Assembly (NCBI GenBank): GCA_024699855.1
Contig: JAMPIQ010000002.1
Span: 14,818,001-14,882,000, forward strand
Length of the DNA: 64,000 bases
DNA from: Aphelenchoides besseyi
Taxonomy: Eukaryota > Nematoda > Chromadorea > Rhabditida > Aphelenchoididae
Direction: 5' to 3'
Position numbers and translations under genes: made by a program. Below, piece by piece: positions 11,323 to 22,596 of this stretch; positions within the stretch are counted from its first letter, which is position 1; each line of letters begins with the position of its first letter. Under the pieces are notes generated by a model. The model did no database searches and had not been told where the DNA came from. It was given only the letters and a program-made list of their open reading frames with translations.

Positions 11323-14250
11323 GAAGTCGTTGAGTGATTGACCATTTCCAGAGCGAGCACTAGCATCGAAGACGATTCGGAGTTTGCTGGTGATTACTGG
11401 TTGATGAGGAATGTAGGAGATTGGACCATCGTGCGTTCTTCTGTGAACTTCTTCAATGATTCCGTTACGCAACTGCTCTCGGAAAGTGTTATCGTAACGC
11501 TGTAGTAGTTCCGGTCGGGCTCGAAGACGTTTTAGCGTTGATCGTAGGCGCCCTACTGCCAATCCGTAATTGACGGGGAGTTTAGGGTTCGCAGTTTTCC
11601 ACGGCCATCCGCATGAATATCTTCCGTTACTGTCACGTGTAATTGTCTTTTGGAAAGCCCGTAGAGCCAATTCGTCATCATTCGCTTCAATGTTGTCTGA
11701 GATACCCAGATGTTCAACGTCCCAGAACGCTTTGAGGGCATTAGCCAATGGGTGGTCGATGTCCTCGTCCGTAATGTTTGGTGAGGAGGAGACATACGTG
11801 TGATAGGTGTTGTCTTCCTGATAGTACAAATCCGTAACTCCTGATCCGTAAATAAATGTGCCCAATGGTGTCGAGGTAGAGTAGAATCGAGATGGGAGCC
11901 GAGTCTCGGATAGTTTGACCAAACACGACGCATAATCCATTCCGATCAAGGTGTTTGGCTGGACTGCCCGCGTTTCCATTACGGGTGCTAATGGGTCAGA
12001 GGATTTTGCGGCCAACAGCTTGCCGGTCAATTGCGGCATTGCCACTACTTTGATCGCGAATATGGTGGGATTGATAGCGTAGATTCGTCGGATTTTTAGG
12101 TTGTAGAAATGACTTTTCCGTTCTTCGATTCGGTTGTTACCAAAGGTTGTTATATTCATTGTGACGGAGCCAGCGGGTTGAAGCTTTAAGTCGTTCGCTA
12201 ACTTTTGTGAAATGTAACTCTGGGTGCTCCCGGAATCCGCAAACAAAGTTGTAGCAATGGGTTGACAGTTGTTGTTTGAATTGGAGGCTTCGATCGTAGT
12301 GGTCATTAATAGAGTGGTTGGCTTTGGTGTTGTTCGTTGCGTAACAAGGTTAGTGCTCACGGCGAGTGCGGTTGTTTCTTCTTCGGTGGCAACGTTGGTG
12401 GTTGACTTCTTTGACTTCGGGTAACGAGTTTTGGCTGATTTGGTCTTTGAAGTCGTTGACGGGGTGTCTTTGACATCGGAGTGAAATCGGACTGACTTGA
12501 CATCGGGCGCGTCACTGGATTCAGTCTTCTGGCAGAGTGTGGTATGGTGTTTCTTGTTGCAGTTGCGGCACGTCTTGTCCGATGGGCATTGACTAACAAA
12601 ATGACCAGATCGGAGGCAGTTGAAGCACAATTGGCGCTTGGTTGCCTGTACTCGCCGTTGTTCTACTTTCGCATACTTCCGGCATTTGAACGTTAAATGT
12701 GATCCATCACATAGTTCGCATTGGAGGGGTTGTTTCGCTTCGGATAAGGAGTCATCTTCGTGCTGTGTGGAGTGGGTATGGTGTACCCGATTGCTATGAC
12801 GATTACGTTGTTTAAGGAAATCGGCGTTGTTATCGGCCATATATTCGTCCAAACTCGCTTCTTGTTTCAGGACTTCACCGATTTCGTCAATCATTGCCTG
12901 TCCCGGATTCATCTCGGAGCCGGTGCGACGGTACAAACGTTGGAGAATAAATCGGGGAAATTTGGACTCGACTACTTGACCCATGAGCGCGTTATCTGCA
13001 TTTTCTCCCATTGAGATTAATTGTGAGTAGAGTTGCGAGAGATGGGCCCATCCACGGAATAGTGTGGAGGCAGAATGCGGGTTGACTTGATAGTGCAGAA
13101 ACTCGGCTCGGAGCCGGTGGCGCACTTTCACAGGGTCGCCGTACAAGTTGGTCAGCAATTTGATGGCTATCGGATAGTCGTGATTGGAATTTCCAATTCT
13201 CGCCAAAGCTTCGGCTGCTTTGCCTTTGAGATGAGTCCGTAGATGCCATAATTTAACACACGGTTCAAGATTTCGATTATGAATGACCGCCGAATACAAG
13301 TCCCAGAATGCGGGCCATGCGCTCGCATTTCCATCGAATTTTGGAATTTCGATCGGTGGGAGATACCAACTATCTGGCACAAAGGGTACGGTCATTGGCA
13401 GTTGTGGGATGAATTGACCAGAATTGTCGTTCATTGGAAGGTATTGGCTCTGTGGCGGCATCACGTTTGACGGCACGTATTGGCTATGTTGAGGCACATA
13501 AGTCGGTTGAGCGTATTGACTCGTATTTGGCGGTACTTGGTTCGAGAAAAGATAATCACTGTTTAGATTGTTGAATGATAGATATTGACTTGGTGGTTGT
13601 GGATTCGGAACATAATGACTTGGCGGTGGTGGCGGACGTTCTGTCCCTTCTGCGGTAAATTCGGCTGGATATGCCTCTGGGTTTACGCCGTCCTTTGCTG
13701 GAGGTTCGGAAGCTAAGTCTCCTTCAGAACTGGGTTCTCTTGCCGTGCCACTGGACGGCGGAAACCGCCTTGTCTCTGGGAACGTTGTGGCGTTGTCGAA
13801 TCCATATAACGTGTTATCGGTTGGGTCCAATAACTCGTCTTCAATGAGTCCCAACTTATGAGCTGCCGCTCTTTTGAACGCGGGCAAGACTTGCAGAATC
13901 GTATCCACCGCACTCTGGGCCGCCGCCATTGGTTCCTCAAAGTTCCCTCGCATATTGATGTATTACTGTTTGGCAGCGGTGGCTTTGGCCTTATCTTCTG
14001 GAGTCAGTTGATCGAACATCGCTGTCCATTCTTTGTCTAGGGCTTGGAAACGATGAACTGTCGTGCGAAGTTGGTCGAACAACATAATCAGATTTTCGAA
14101 CACATCGTACAACTCGTTGACCGGAAGGTTCTCAGGGTTAGGGTTTCGATAGGTCGGCAATTGTGCATTGAATTGTGTAGTGAGGGTCACTAGACGCTGG
14201 CGTTCGATGCCGGATCGTCGGAGGATGCGATTCATTTCGTGCTCGTCCAT
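11323..14250 (-). pseudogene. Older BEL/Pao element, gag to start of reverse transcriptase
   Basis: On the minus strand a 95-codon segment (14250-13963) and an 889-codon segment (13953 downward) lie in the same frame, parted by one TAA stop. The long segment has a BEL Gag block (IPKFDGNASAWPAFWDLY), CCHC knuckles (CFNCLRSGHFVSQC), an aspartic protease with FADSGST, and the beginning of reverse transcriptase (IVFDASAR). Homology breaks exactly at the GAAGT duplication at 11323, where the young element inserted. The frame resumes across the insert at 2651. Of the last 13 codons assigned to this frame, those beyond 11323 are LTR sequence. Confidence 0.88.
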
Positions 14251-14253
14251 TGT

Positions 14254-14655
14254 TCAGATTCGGTTGAATTTGTCGAACAATTTTCCCAAGTCCTTGCGTA
14301 ATTTTTCGAATCTTTTTAGCCGTTGTTCGAGTCTTTGATTTCCTTGTTCTTCCGCAAGGAGTTGAGTCTTCAGTTGGTCTAAGATAGCGATCGGGTTTGG
14401 TTTCGTCGTTGTTCGATAGGGTTTGATAGGAGTTGATTTGGACTTCTTGGGATCGATCACGTCCTTCTTCTCGTCGTTCGGTCTCTTAGTTGCCACTTTA
14501 CCTTTGGAATTGGTTGGCGAAGCGGACCGAATAGTTGATGAGGACGAAGCGAAAGATGAACGAGTTGGTGATGGCGGCTTGATCTCGGAACGATCAGCTT
14601 TTTGCATCGGTTGATGCGGCGTTCGGAGATTCTCAGTGGGACGACCAAGAAATTT
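14254..14655 (-). pseudogene. Leader/first Gag segment of older BEL element
   Basis: An open frame, rich in Lys, Ser and Pro, with a predicted coiled coil near its end (LDQLKTQLLAEEQGNQRLEQ). It lies in the same frame as the 95-codon segment downstream and is separated from it by one TGA. It starts where the LTR ends. It may be the true N-terminus of Gag, with the TGA a later mutation, or untranslated leader that happens to be open. Confidence 0.45.
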
Positions 14656-14948
14656 GTCGTGACAAATTTTCAAGTGAATGGTTAAGACTTGTTTTATTGA
14701 TGAACAGTGAGGGTTTATATATGGATCAAGAGAAGGGCCAAACTGGGAGGAGCCGCCGTTTCGGGGGATTGGTCGGTCGTAAACTCGATGGGTGGTCGCC
14801 TCATAAACTCCTCAAATGATGTGAAGCAAACAAGAACGCTCATAAAAATCCAATCTGAATGTTTGTTTTGCACCCTTTTTGGATTTCCCATCAATTTAAT
14901 CGATTGATCAATTGTCCGAAACCAAGGATCACGACCGTAGTCGTGACA
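14655..14948 (-). repeat. 5' LTR of older BEL element
   Basis: On the minus strand this 294-bp block begins TGTCACGAC and ends TTTGTCACGACA. It holds a TATATAAA box (about 14712-14720) followed by CAATAAAAC about 20 nt later, the usual U3-R order, and sits directly upstream of the older element's coding region. A TGG-containing stretch follows within 10 nt. The partner LTR would lie beyond the left edge of the window, so the call rests on structure and position. Confidence 0.6.
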
Positions 14949-16346
14949 GTAATCGAATATTTTCCATATTAGATTTGTCGGACGCGTACTTCCAACTCGA
15001 ATTGACTGCAGAGTCGCGAAAACTCACGACGATCAGTACTCACAAAGGCATGTTTGAGTACAACCGCCTAAACTTTGGACTAAAAACCGCGCCAGCGATA
15101 TTCCAGTGCGTAATGGATCAGGTTTGCTCGGGGATTGCGGGAACAATCGTTTATTTAGACGACATCCTGGTTATGGGCAAGAATCAGAACGAACACGATG
15201 AACGACTGCGGGAAGTATTTCAACGTCTCCAAACGCGCGGATTTCGATTGCAATTGGAAAAGTGCAAAATTCGGGAAAAGTCGGTGACGTACTTGGGATC
15301 GATTGTCGATGAGTCGGGAATCCGACCGGATCCACAGAAGACTGAAGCAATCCGGCACCTTCGAAATCCCGAAAAAGTTTCCGAAGTGCGAGCATTCTTG
15401 GGCTTAGTCAATTACTATGGGAATGTTCGCTCGTCAGTACGTGTTCTGGCCCGGAATCAACGCCCGAATCGAGGAATTTGTTCGCCACTGCTCCGCTTGC
15501 ACTCTTGAAGCTCCAACTCCACGCAAAATGCCGCTCAAGCAATGGCCAGAAGCGCAAGAAACGTGGGAACGGGTTCACATCGACTTTGCTGGCCCACTGC
15601 ACAACGCTCATGTCCTCGTTATCGTAGACGCTCATTCAAACTTCATACTCGCGCGAAAGATGTCGATGATCACCGCCGAGGAAACCGTTAACACGCTCGA
15701 AGAACTTTGTTACCAATATGGACCGCCAAAAACGATCGTCTCGGATAATGGAACTCAATTTTCATCCTCGTTATTTTCCGAATTTTGTTGTAAGTGGGGA
15801 ACGTCGCATTTATTTTCACCTCCTTATATGCCACAAAGTAATGGAAGGGCGGAAAAGGCTGTGGCCATCGTGAAATCGAGTATAGCCAAAGGTGGGAAGG
15901 GATTTCAGTGCTTGAGTCGTGTTATCTATGAGTACAACTACCTGCCAAGTGACTCAAACGACCAATTCGTCAGCCCAGCAACCACGTTCTACCGTCGAAC
16001 TTTCCGCAGTACAATGGACATCTTCAAATCGTGGTCCAAGAAAGAGGGAAAAGAAGAGGATTCGAGCAAAAGTGAAGCAAATCACCGCGAAAATAACCGT
16101 CAGCTGAAGACGCAACGTAAATTCAACCGTCACCATGGAACGCAAGACCGCTCATTCGAGATTGGTCAGCAAGTGACAGTCCAGATGCAACCGAAAAGAC
16201 GAGTTGACGGCCGAATCGTCAAGTTCGATGGCAAGGCAATTATGGAAATTGAAACCGATTTTGGCATTATCAGACGTCACCGAAACCAGGTTCACCGTCG
16301 TCAATCAAATCAAGACAACTCGACAGAAATCGACAACTGCAACTAG
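14949..16346 (+). pseudogene. Gypsy reverse transcriptase fused by deletion to integrase
   Basis: Frame one (to about 15420) shows FSILDLSDAYFQLEL, FGLKTAPAIFQ and the catalytic YLDDILV box, ending at VNYYG. At about 15417-15424 the sequence jumps, with a change of frame, to FWPGI of an integrase. The integrase has HIDFAG, VSDNGTQF and NGRAEKAV blocks (Asp, Asp, Glu) and a basic C-terminus ending at 16346. RNase H and the integrase N-terminal finger are absent, so the copy is dead although each half is open. Confidence 0.82.
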
Positions 16347-16564
16347 GGATCACGATTCGGGTACCTGTTTTCCTTGTTTGAGGTTTACAAGATGATCGGG
16401 GCTATTAGTTTTTGAAACTATTCCTTACTTGTCCTCCTAATTCCTATGAATTTTGTGATCGTCACTTAACGTGATCAGTTGCCTCTTCGCGCCGTTAATT
16501 TTCGGTCTTATGCTTATTGTTGTTTTTAATGTTATTGTTATTCTAAATTTGGGTAAAGGAGGGA

Positions 16565-16761
16565 TGTTCGGACCTCATAGTCTCAAGCCGATTGGTTGGC
16601 CGCTTGGCATTTTCTGTTGTTCGTGGGCTCGGGGTTTTGATGAAAAAAGCCCGGCCGCTCTCGCGTCCCGATATTAGGTTCTGTGTTTTTTGTTGTTTAT
16701 TCCACCAATAAAGTATTTCTCCCACTAAGATTGTTCACTGCGTTCAACGCGCGACCGAACA
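16565..16761 (+). repeat. 3' LTR of gypsy element
   Basis: This 197-bp block opens with TGTTCGG and closes with CCGAACA, a perfect 7-bp inverted terminal repeat. A polypurine run (GGTAAAGGAGGGA) ends immediately before it. AATAAA is at 16707-16712. No second copy lies in the window, so the ends are inferred from structure. Confidence 0.65.
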
Positions 16762-16885
16762 ACTACAATCTAATAAAACGGTATGTTGAAGTATTCAAAT
16801 TACGAACTGACGGCTTCTTTTTAATTACAAACGGGATTTTGTCGATCGAAAATACAAGTTGTTCAAGAAAAACCTTCTCGTCGTT

Positions 16886-18024
16886 CACGAGGAGAAATGC
16901 TTCTCACTGCTCTGGTCGATTCACATCGAAAGGTTATTACGGTCGCAACATTATGATCAACGTACCGAGGAGTCAAAGATATAGAGGTCTAAGCTAGTAA
17001 GTTAAGCTCTTCTTGTACCTTTACATCCCAGCGTTTCAGGGATCTGATATTATCGTTTCTCAGTTGTTGTGAACTTTGCAAGTTGAAACAATCGAAAATC
17101 AAACGCGAAGTAGTGTGAAACCAATGATTGAAAAGGAATTTAACTTACGTGCTTAAATGGTTTTGATCGAATTTATATCAAAGGTAATTACAAAGTTTTC
17201 GTTTATCAATTGAATTGCGTTTTAGCCCGACGCCGATTATCGATATCTACTCGTTTACATCGATCATCATACAAAGTTCTTCAGTTTACGAGCGTTGAGG
17301 AACAAAACGGCAGAATCTGTTGGAGTCGAACTTCTCGAGATTTTTTCGACATTCGGTGCTTCGAAACTACTTTATACGGACAATGTTCGTGACTTCAAAA
17401 ATGAAAAAATCGAACTTGCATGCGAATAGGTAGCGAAATGTGTCTACAGAAAACCTCGACATTCTGAAGTTTAAAGATGGGTCGAACGAGCAAATCGTGA
17501 CATCGAAGACTAGATCGCAAGCGCGCTTACTGAACGTTTCTCTACCCGTTGGGTGCCATTACTACCGATGATCCGATACCAAAAGAACACGAAACACCAT
17601 GCGGGAATCCGAATGACTCTATACCGTGTACTTTTCGGTACAGTTCAACGTTAGTTGTCGTAATAATTTTCTGTTTTAGGCATCGATTCAACTACTCAGC
17701 CGCTTCAACTTAATTCACGTTCTGAAGCATATGACATTCCACTTGAATCAGTTGAGCTAGACGTCGATGAAATAAACGGGAATGCACAAATCGAGCCTTC
17801 TGTAGTGGTCGATGAACTGATTCTGGATTTAGACCCCGAACGGACGAATGAAGTCGAGCAGACGATCGGTCGAATTGAAATTCGGGAAGCTGTTTTACGA
17901 GCCACACAAAATCAAGCCGAACGGATGCTACGCGCTTCGCAAAGACGGTAAGTGCTTCGATTTTCTTGTTTGTTTTCATTAAGTTTTAAGGTTTGGAACT
18001 GTTCGTGTTGGAACAACAGTTTAA
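16886..18024 (+). pseudogene. Degenerate integrase-domain gene
   Basis: Remains of a retroviral-type integrase are readable. An HHCC-like N-terminal region (CFSLLWSIHIE; FLSCCELCKLKQ at about 17062) is followed by the core, VYIDHHTKFF, YTDNVRDF and VERANRDIED, giving Asp, Asp and Glu. Within the core frame (about 17217-17660) at least three stops occur, and the region upstream needs a frameshift. After an acceptor at 17679 an open acidic exon (17680-17947) ends IREAVLRATQNQAERMLRASQR. A 43-nt intron then joins FGTVRVGTTV. These tail motifs fit the linker after the integrase in GIN1/KRBA2-like genes. It may be an old mobile element or a decayed domesticated gene. Confidence 0.65.
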
Positions 18025-18652
18025 TTCAAAATTTCTCATGTTGATCGTCAAAAGAACGTGAAAATCGCAACATTTTCAACCGAAAACTTCAAAACACATT
18101 CAACTCTGTGTCGATTCACCACGACAAATCGAAAAACCCGGAAAAAAAAAGAGAGCGTTTATTCCTCCGATCTAGAATAACAACAATAGCGAGCCGCCGA
18201 GCAAACGGGGCCTATCAAGAAGAACAATCCAAAACACAAACTACAAAACATAAATTACAAAACACAAGTTAATGGGCGGAGGTTTCGCCTTTTGGTCGCT
18301 CGAAGCGACATCTGACAAGCTGAACTTCAACAGTAATCGCTGAAGAAGAAAATCAACTCGTTTTTGTTTTAAAAGTTTGTAGAACATAAGAAAAAATCCA
18401 ATTGCAAAAAAGGTTTCTTGAAAATAAACAATATCTTTTATATAAAAATTCAATTTAAAAAATGTAATTTTAGTTGCTGTGGAATGGTTGGTTTCATTTG
18501 AGTTGCCATCTTAGAACGGTTGTGGAGGTGGTCTTTATTGGGCGATAGTGTATAACGCGATTTGTGTAGGAAAAGCTAAGTAGATAACGCTTGTCATCTA
18601 GCGTTGAAAGTCTGAATTTCTAAAATATAAGATAAGATTAATCAATTTATAT
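18025..18652. other. AT-rich stretch without recognised gene
   Basis: Only short open frames on both strands. No domain, repeat pair or clear splice-bounded exon was seen. Confidence 0.5.
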
Positions 18653-18952
18653 TTACTTATTCTGTGTCTTTGCCAAAAGGTGCTTCGCTTTCAGTTCCAG
18701 AGTTTCCCTTTGAAGCTTTTTGATCAGCTTTCTTGCTTGCTCCAGGATATCGGCTTATTGCATCTGAACTTCAGCGTGAAACTTAATCTCTTTGATGGCA
18801 TTTCAAAGCTCCTGGTGCTGCAGTTGGAGTCGATGAAGGCGAATTGCTTTGCGGTCACTTTTACCCATCTAAAAGAAATTAAATAAAACAGAAGTGGCAC
18901 TTACTTTTGGATGATGAAGCTCCTCGTTCGAATTGATTTGACGTTTAGACAT
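18653..18952 (-). pseudogene. Small coiled-coil gene with two in-frame stops
   Basis: Minus strand. Exon 1 (18952-18905) encodes 16 residues from Met. A 36-nt GT-AG intron follows, and exon 2 (18868-18653) continues in frame. Exon 2 reads as a heptad-rich, Lys/Glu/Leu/Gln-rich helix but is interrupted by TGA (18803-18805) and TAA (18755-18757) before a terminal TAA at 18653. Without the stops the product would be about 87 residues. The intact intron and the heptads beyond the stops suggest a recently broken gene. The family is not recognised. Confidence 0.4.
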
Positions 18953-19497
18953 GATTATTAGACTTCGAAACGAGTTGCTGTCGACATTGATGGCTGTTGT
19001 TTGTATACTGCTTTAGATCTGACAGTTGAAACGTCTCAGTTCATCCGATCAAATCGATTGCGACCTCGAGGTATTTTCGTTTTGAATTTCAAATTGACGT
19101 TCGCTATCCGAAATGCGCCGCAATAATGGCTGCTGATTGGCGGTACTGTTGTCACAATTTATGGTTGCGACCATCGGATCGATCAAAAGATCGGTCGAGT
19201 TACACAACACTAGCAGTTTGAGTTGTAAATGTGAAGCGCCGATCAGTGACTGTCAACAAACTGAAAGAATACCCCGATGGTGTTACTTACTATCGTAGTA
19301 TCCTGCAGCTGATTGCAAATTTTTTCAAATAATCGTCTTGGAATTTCATGGCGTTGATCAACACGTTCAAAATTAGCATTTTTGAGTATGCAAATTTTAT
19401 TTTACTGTTCCACGAATCAATCAAATTCGTCAGTTGCAATTTATTCCGATCTTTCGAACAGTTGTCCCAAATTATTGCTGAAACGTTGAATCTTGAG
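18953..19497. other. Intergenic region upstream of SH2-kinase gene
   Basis: No gene recognised. The kinase frame is open back to a Met at 19348, so part of this stretch could be extra N-terminus. Confidence 0.4.
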
Positions 19498-21236
19498 ATG
19501 CCAACGACAACGACGACTGAGGGATCAAAAGAAGGTAAATACAAAGAGTTTGGATGGAAGACGTTGCCGAACGATTTGGCGGCTTTGAGTTTCTACTTTG
19601 GCTTTTTGCCCCGGTGAGTTCAATGGGAATACGAAATTTGATTTGCAGTTTCAGAGATGCCGTTGAATTACTATTGAAAAACGACGGCAACTACGCTATT
19701 TGGGACGAAAAACAAGAAAGCGGTTCACGTTGGTGTTTCATGTTGGCAATTCAGACGAAGACTGGAAAAGTGAGTTCAAAGTCACTCTGTGTGTGGAACG
19801 ACTACTTTTCTTTTTCAGGCCCGACATTTGAATCTCAACTTCTCTCTGACTGATCGCGAACAATGTTAGACTGTTGAAATGATGAAGGAAGCGGAGAAAT
19901 ACCGAGCCCCGACAATCACAGAGCTTGTTTCTGCTCTTCATCAGAAAGCAGACATCATCTCGTTCACTGATGGCTCCGAACTAATCAAACTCGTAAAATC
20001 AGTTAAGCGTTCTTCAAAACTCTTCTGTGAATACAAGGAATTGAAGATTAAAGATAAACGCCTTGGAGAAGGTAATGAGTAAAATTCTTTGATCGTTAAT
20101 TGATTTTCTAGGGAACTTTTGCAACTTCATTTTGAGAAAGTTGGTAACGCCTGCAGGTATGCGTAAAGAAGTGGCGATCAAAGCGTGCAAAGATGCTATG
20201 CCCGATACGGTCAGTTTTTCTTCTCTAATCTATTTAATGTTTAAGTTGCAGACTGAAGATCGCATTGCAAGAGAACAGAAGGAACTCTTCATGGAAGCAA
20301 ACACACTTTCAAAACTTCAACATCCCAACATCATCGAGTTCTTAGGAATCGTCTGCTTCAAACCACCGATCAAAGTTAGTTTTATGCGAAAGCCATAGAA
20401 CAAATACTTGATTTCAGATTGTGATGGAGTTCTGTCCAGGTGGAAATTTGCTCATTCATCTGCAAAAACACGGGCGGAAGATCTCAGTTGGCGAACAATT
20501 GCTCTGCTTCTTTGAAGTCGCACACGGAATGTACTATCTGGAACAACGAGAAATAATTCATCGTGATCTGACGGCTCGCAATTATCTAATCAGCATTGAC
20601 TCAACGATCAAGATCGCCGACTTTGGATTGAGCATCACGAAGAAAGCGGCCGAACATGAACAGTGTAAAAAGCTTCGACCGCCGATCCGCCAAATGGCAA
20701 AGGAAGCCATCGGCCGACAAGCGCACTTTTCCAACAAGTTGGACGTTTGCGCCTACGGTATATTCATTTGGGAGGTTTTCAGCAACGGTCAGAAGGCGTG
20801 GATAGATGAAGAGGCCAAATTCATCGCCAAGAACATCAAAGAGCGCAAGATGCCAACTTTGCCAGGTCAGTGATGAGAACGAACGAGTTTTCATTTCTTG
20901 TTTTCAGCCAACACTCCTCGTGAAGTCTTTGAAATAGTCGCCAATTGTTGGGAAATTGAAATTGAAAAGCGTCCGAGTTTTAAACAGCTAACCGAGATCA
21001 CCAGCAAACTTGTCCAGGACCCGAAATTCGCGCTTCCACCGATCACAGCACGAACCATCTGTGTTCACAATTCGCCGTTTGCACGCACAAGCGACGATCT
21101 CGAAATCGAAGCAGCAGTCATAAATCCTCCTCGATCGGTTCATGTAATCTCAGAGTTGATAATTCTTATTGTTAATTTTCAGACCCAACAATTACCAGGT
21201 GATCGCCGTCGACAAACACGTGATAAAAACAACTAA
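19498..21236 (+). CDS. FER-like SH2 domain tyrosine kinase, divergent
   Basis: Modelled exons: 19498-19613, 19655-19769, 19819-19864, 19907-20071, 20112-20209, 20252-20374, 20418-20865, 20908-21143 and 21183-21236; all phases agree and give 466 residues. An SH2 domain (FYFGFLPR...DAVELLLKNDGN) is followed by a kinase domain with a GEGNF glycine loop, VAIK lysine, IIHRDLTARN catalytic loop and DFG. The class is the small nematode SH2-kinases (FER/SPE-8/FRK-1-like), which act in phosphotyrosine signalling. Oddities: the SH2 FLVR arginine is Trp (19701-19703), and the APE-type motif reads RQMAKEA. A TAG at 19867-19869 lies in frame unless the 42-nt GT-AG intron 19865-19906 is spliced, as modelled. 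The start could lie upstream at 19348. Confidence 0.8.
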
Positions 21237-21731
21237 TCGTCGCGGAACAAGCTCTATTTTTTCCACTCGATCATCGCGTGACAAGAATGTTCGTCAGTCT
21301 CCTCTTGGAGAAAATGTCAAATAGATCAAGTTAGTTATGGACAAACAAACTAATCTTTTCCTTTGCAGTACCAAAAGTACCGATCGTCGTCGCACTAACA
21401 AACCGGATGGCGCAGAGTAACCGTCGATTTTAATTGTTTTCGGAGTCAAAAACAAATAAACACGTCGATTGAATTTGTTTTCTGGACAAGAAATTAAGGT
21501 TTTCTGGCATGCTTACTTTTTGTAAAAATTTGCACATAAAGATCATTAGCCTAAGACATAGCGAACAGCAAAGCCTGCTCGTTTTAGAGAATGTTTTTGA
21601 AAGTTTTAATGCTTTGATAGCTTCAACATCTACGACGTTTATTACAACAATAGATGGCCGTAGTTGATCGACATGAATCGAAATGCGCTCCTCTCTTGTT
21701 AATGATTTCTCGTTATTGCGATTATCATTTA
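21237..21731. other. 3' region of kinase gene
   Basis: No further coding exon can be fixed. An open piece at 21366-21420 bounded by an acceptor could belong to an alternative C-terminus. AATAAA-like words occur near 21455. Confidence 0.4.
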
Positions 21732-22594
21732 CAGCGTGTCTCAGCCAAAAGTCCGATTTTCGTAAGCTTATTACTTCGTTGTTAATAAACCTTTTTTGTA
21801 TTCAGTAGCCAGTTCCTGGCATTTTGTTTTTTATCATATGTCTGTCAGAATTCATCGAAGATGCGAAATTCCGAAGTGACAGCTTTTTTCCTGTATATTG
21901 TTTTTCGTCCCTTTACTTTCGAATCTCCACGCTTTGCTCGTTATTGTCTAACAGTTTTTTGAAGCGACGTTGGTAATGTTTACGCAGTCGTTCGATCATT
22001 TCTTGTGGCAAGTAATCGAACACTCGCACGATCCGCTCTTGAAGATCCTCGAGATTGTCCGGTTTGGTCCGGTACAGGAGGCTCTTCACGAATCAAGCGC
22101 AGAAGCTCTGCTACTGTATCCTCTGTACGCGTCGAGCTAAAAAAACAAAGAGATAAAGAAGCAAAAGCAGACAAACCGTGAAATTTCTCTCGGTTGCCTG
22201 TTGGAGTGATCGCGCTCCAAAAACTCGTTCATCCAACGCGCCAAATTCATGGTATCGGAAACAGGCGCACAAAAGGCAAGGCCATCGTGACTTCAAAAAC
22301 GGCGCTGAACAGTCCTTGGGCTTTTGCACTCGGCAAACTCAAGAACACAAAATGCCTTTTCTTGGGGTGACCAACTCATGACAACAAATAACAAACGAAG
22401 AAAATTGAAATTTTGAACGGAAAAGTGATCACTTCAGAATTTTTCGATAAATTCTGACTGGAATTCTGACAGACAAATGATTAAAAAAAATGCCTAGGAA
22501 CTGGCTGCTGAGTACAAAAACCCGCATCAGAAACAGTTTATTAACAACGGAGTAATAAGTTTAAGAAAATCGGACTTTTGGCTGAAACACCCTG
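21732..22594 (-). mobile_element. Internally deleted mariner-type transposon, 863 bp
   Basis: Long imperfect terminal inverted repeats (about 150 bp: 21732-21886 against 22440-22594) begin CAGCGTGTCTCAGCC and CAGGGTGTTTCAGCC. The dinucleotide TA flanks both ends (21730-21731 and 22595-22596), as for Tc1/mariner insertions. Inside, on the minus strand, MSWSPQEKAFCVLEF resembles the N-terminus of DUF4817-type mariner transposases. A second piece with DNLEDLQERIVRVFDYLP resembles the C-terminus. The catalytic core between them is missing and a stop breaks the first piece, so this is a non-autonomous deletion derivative. Confidence 0.75.
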
Positions 22595-22596
22595 TA

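Larger units (their letters stand above)
14949..16761 (+). mobile_element. Ty3/gypsy LTR retrotransposon fragment, internally deleted
   Basis: The block starts abruptly inside a gypsy reverse transcriptase exactly where the older BEL LTR ends. It continues through RT into integrase and ends in a 3' LTR. RNase H and the integrase zinc finger are missing. The natural reading is that the older BEL element inserted into this gypsy copy, so that its 5' part lies left of the window. The base word expected in the BEL target duplication is GTAAT (14949-14953). Confidence 0.7.
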
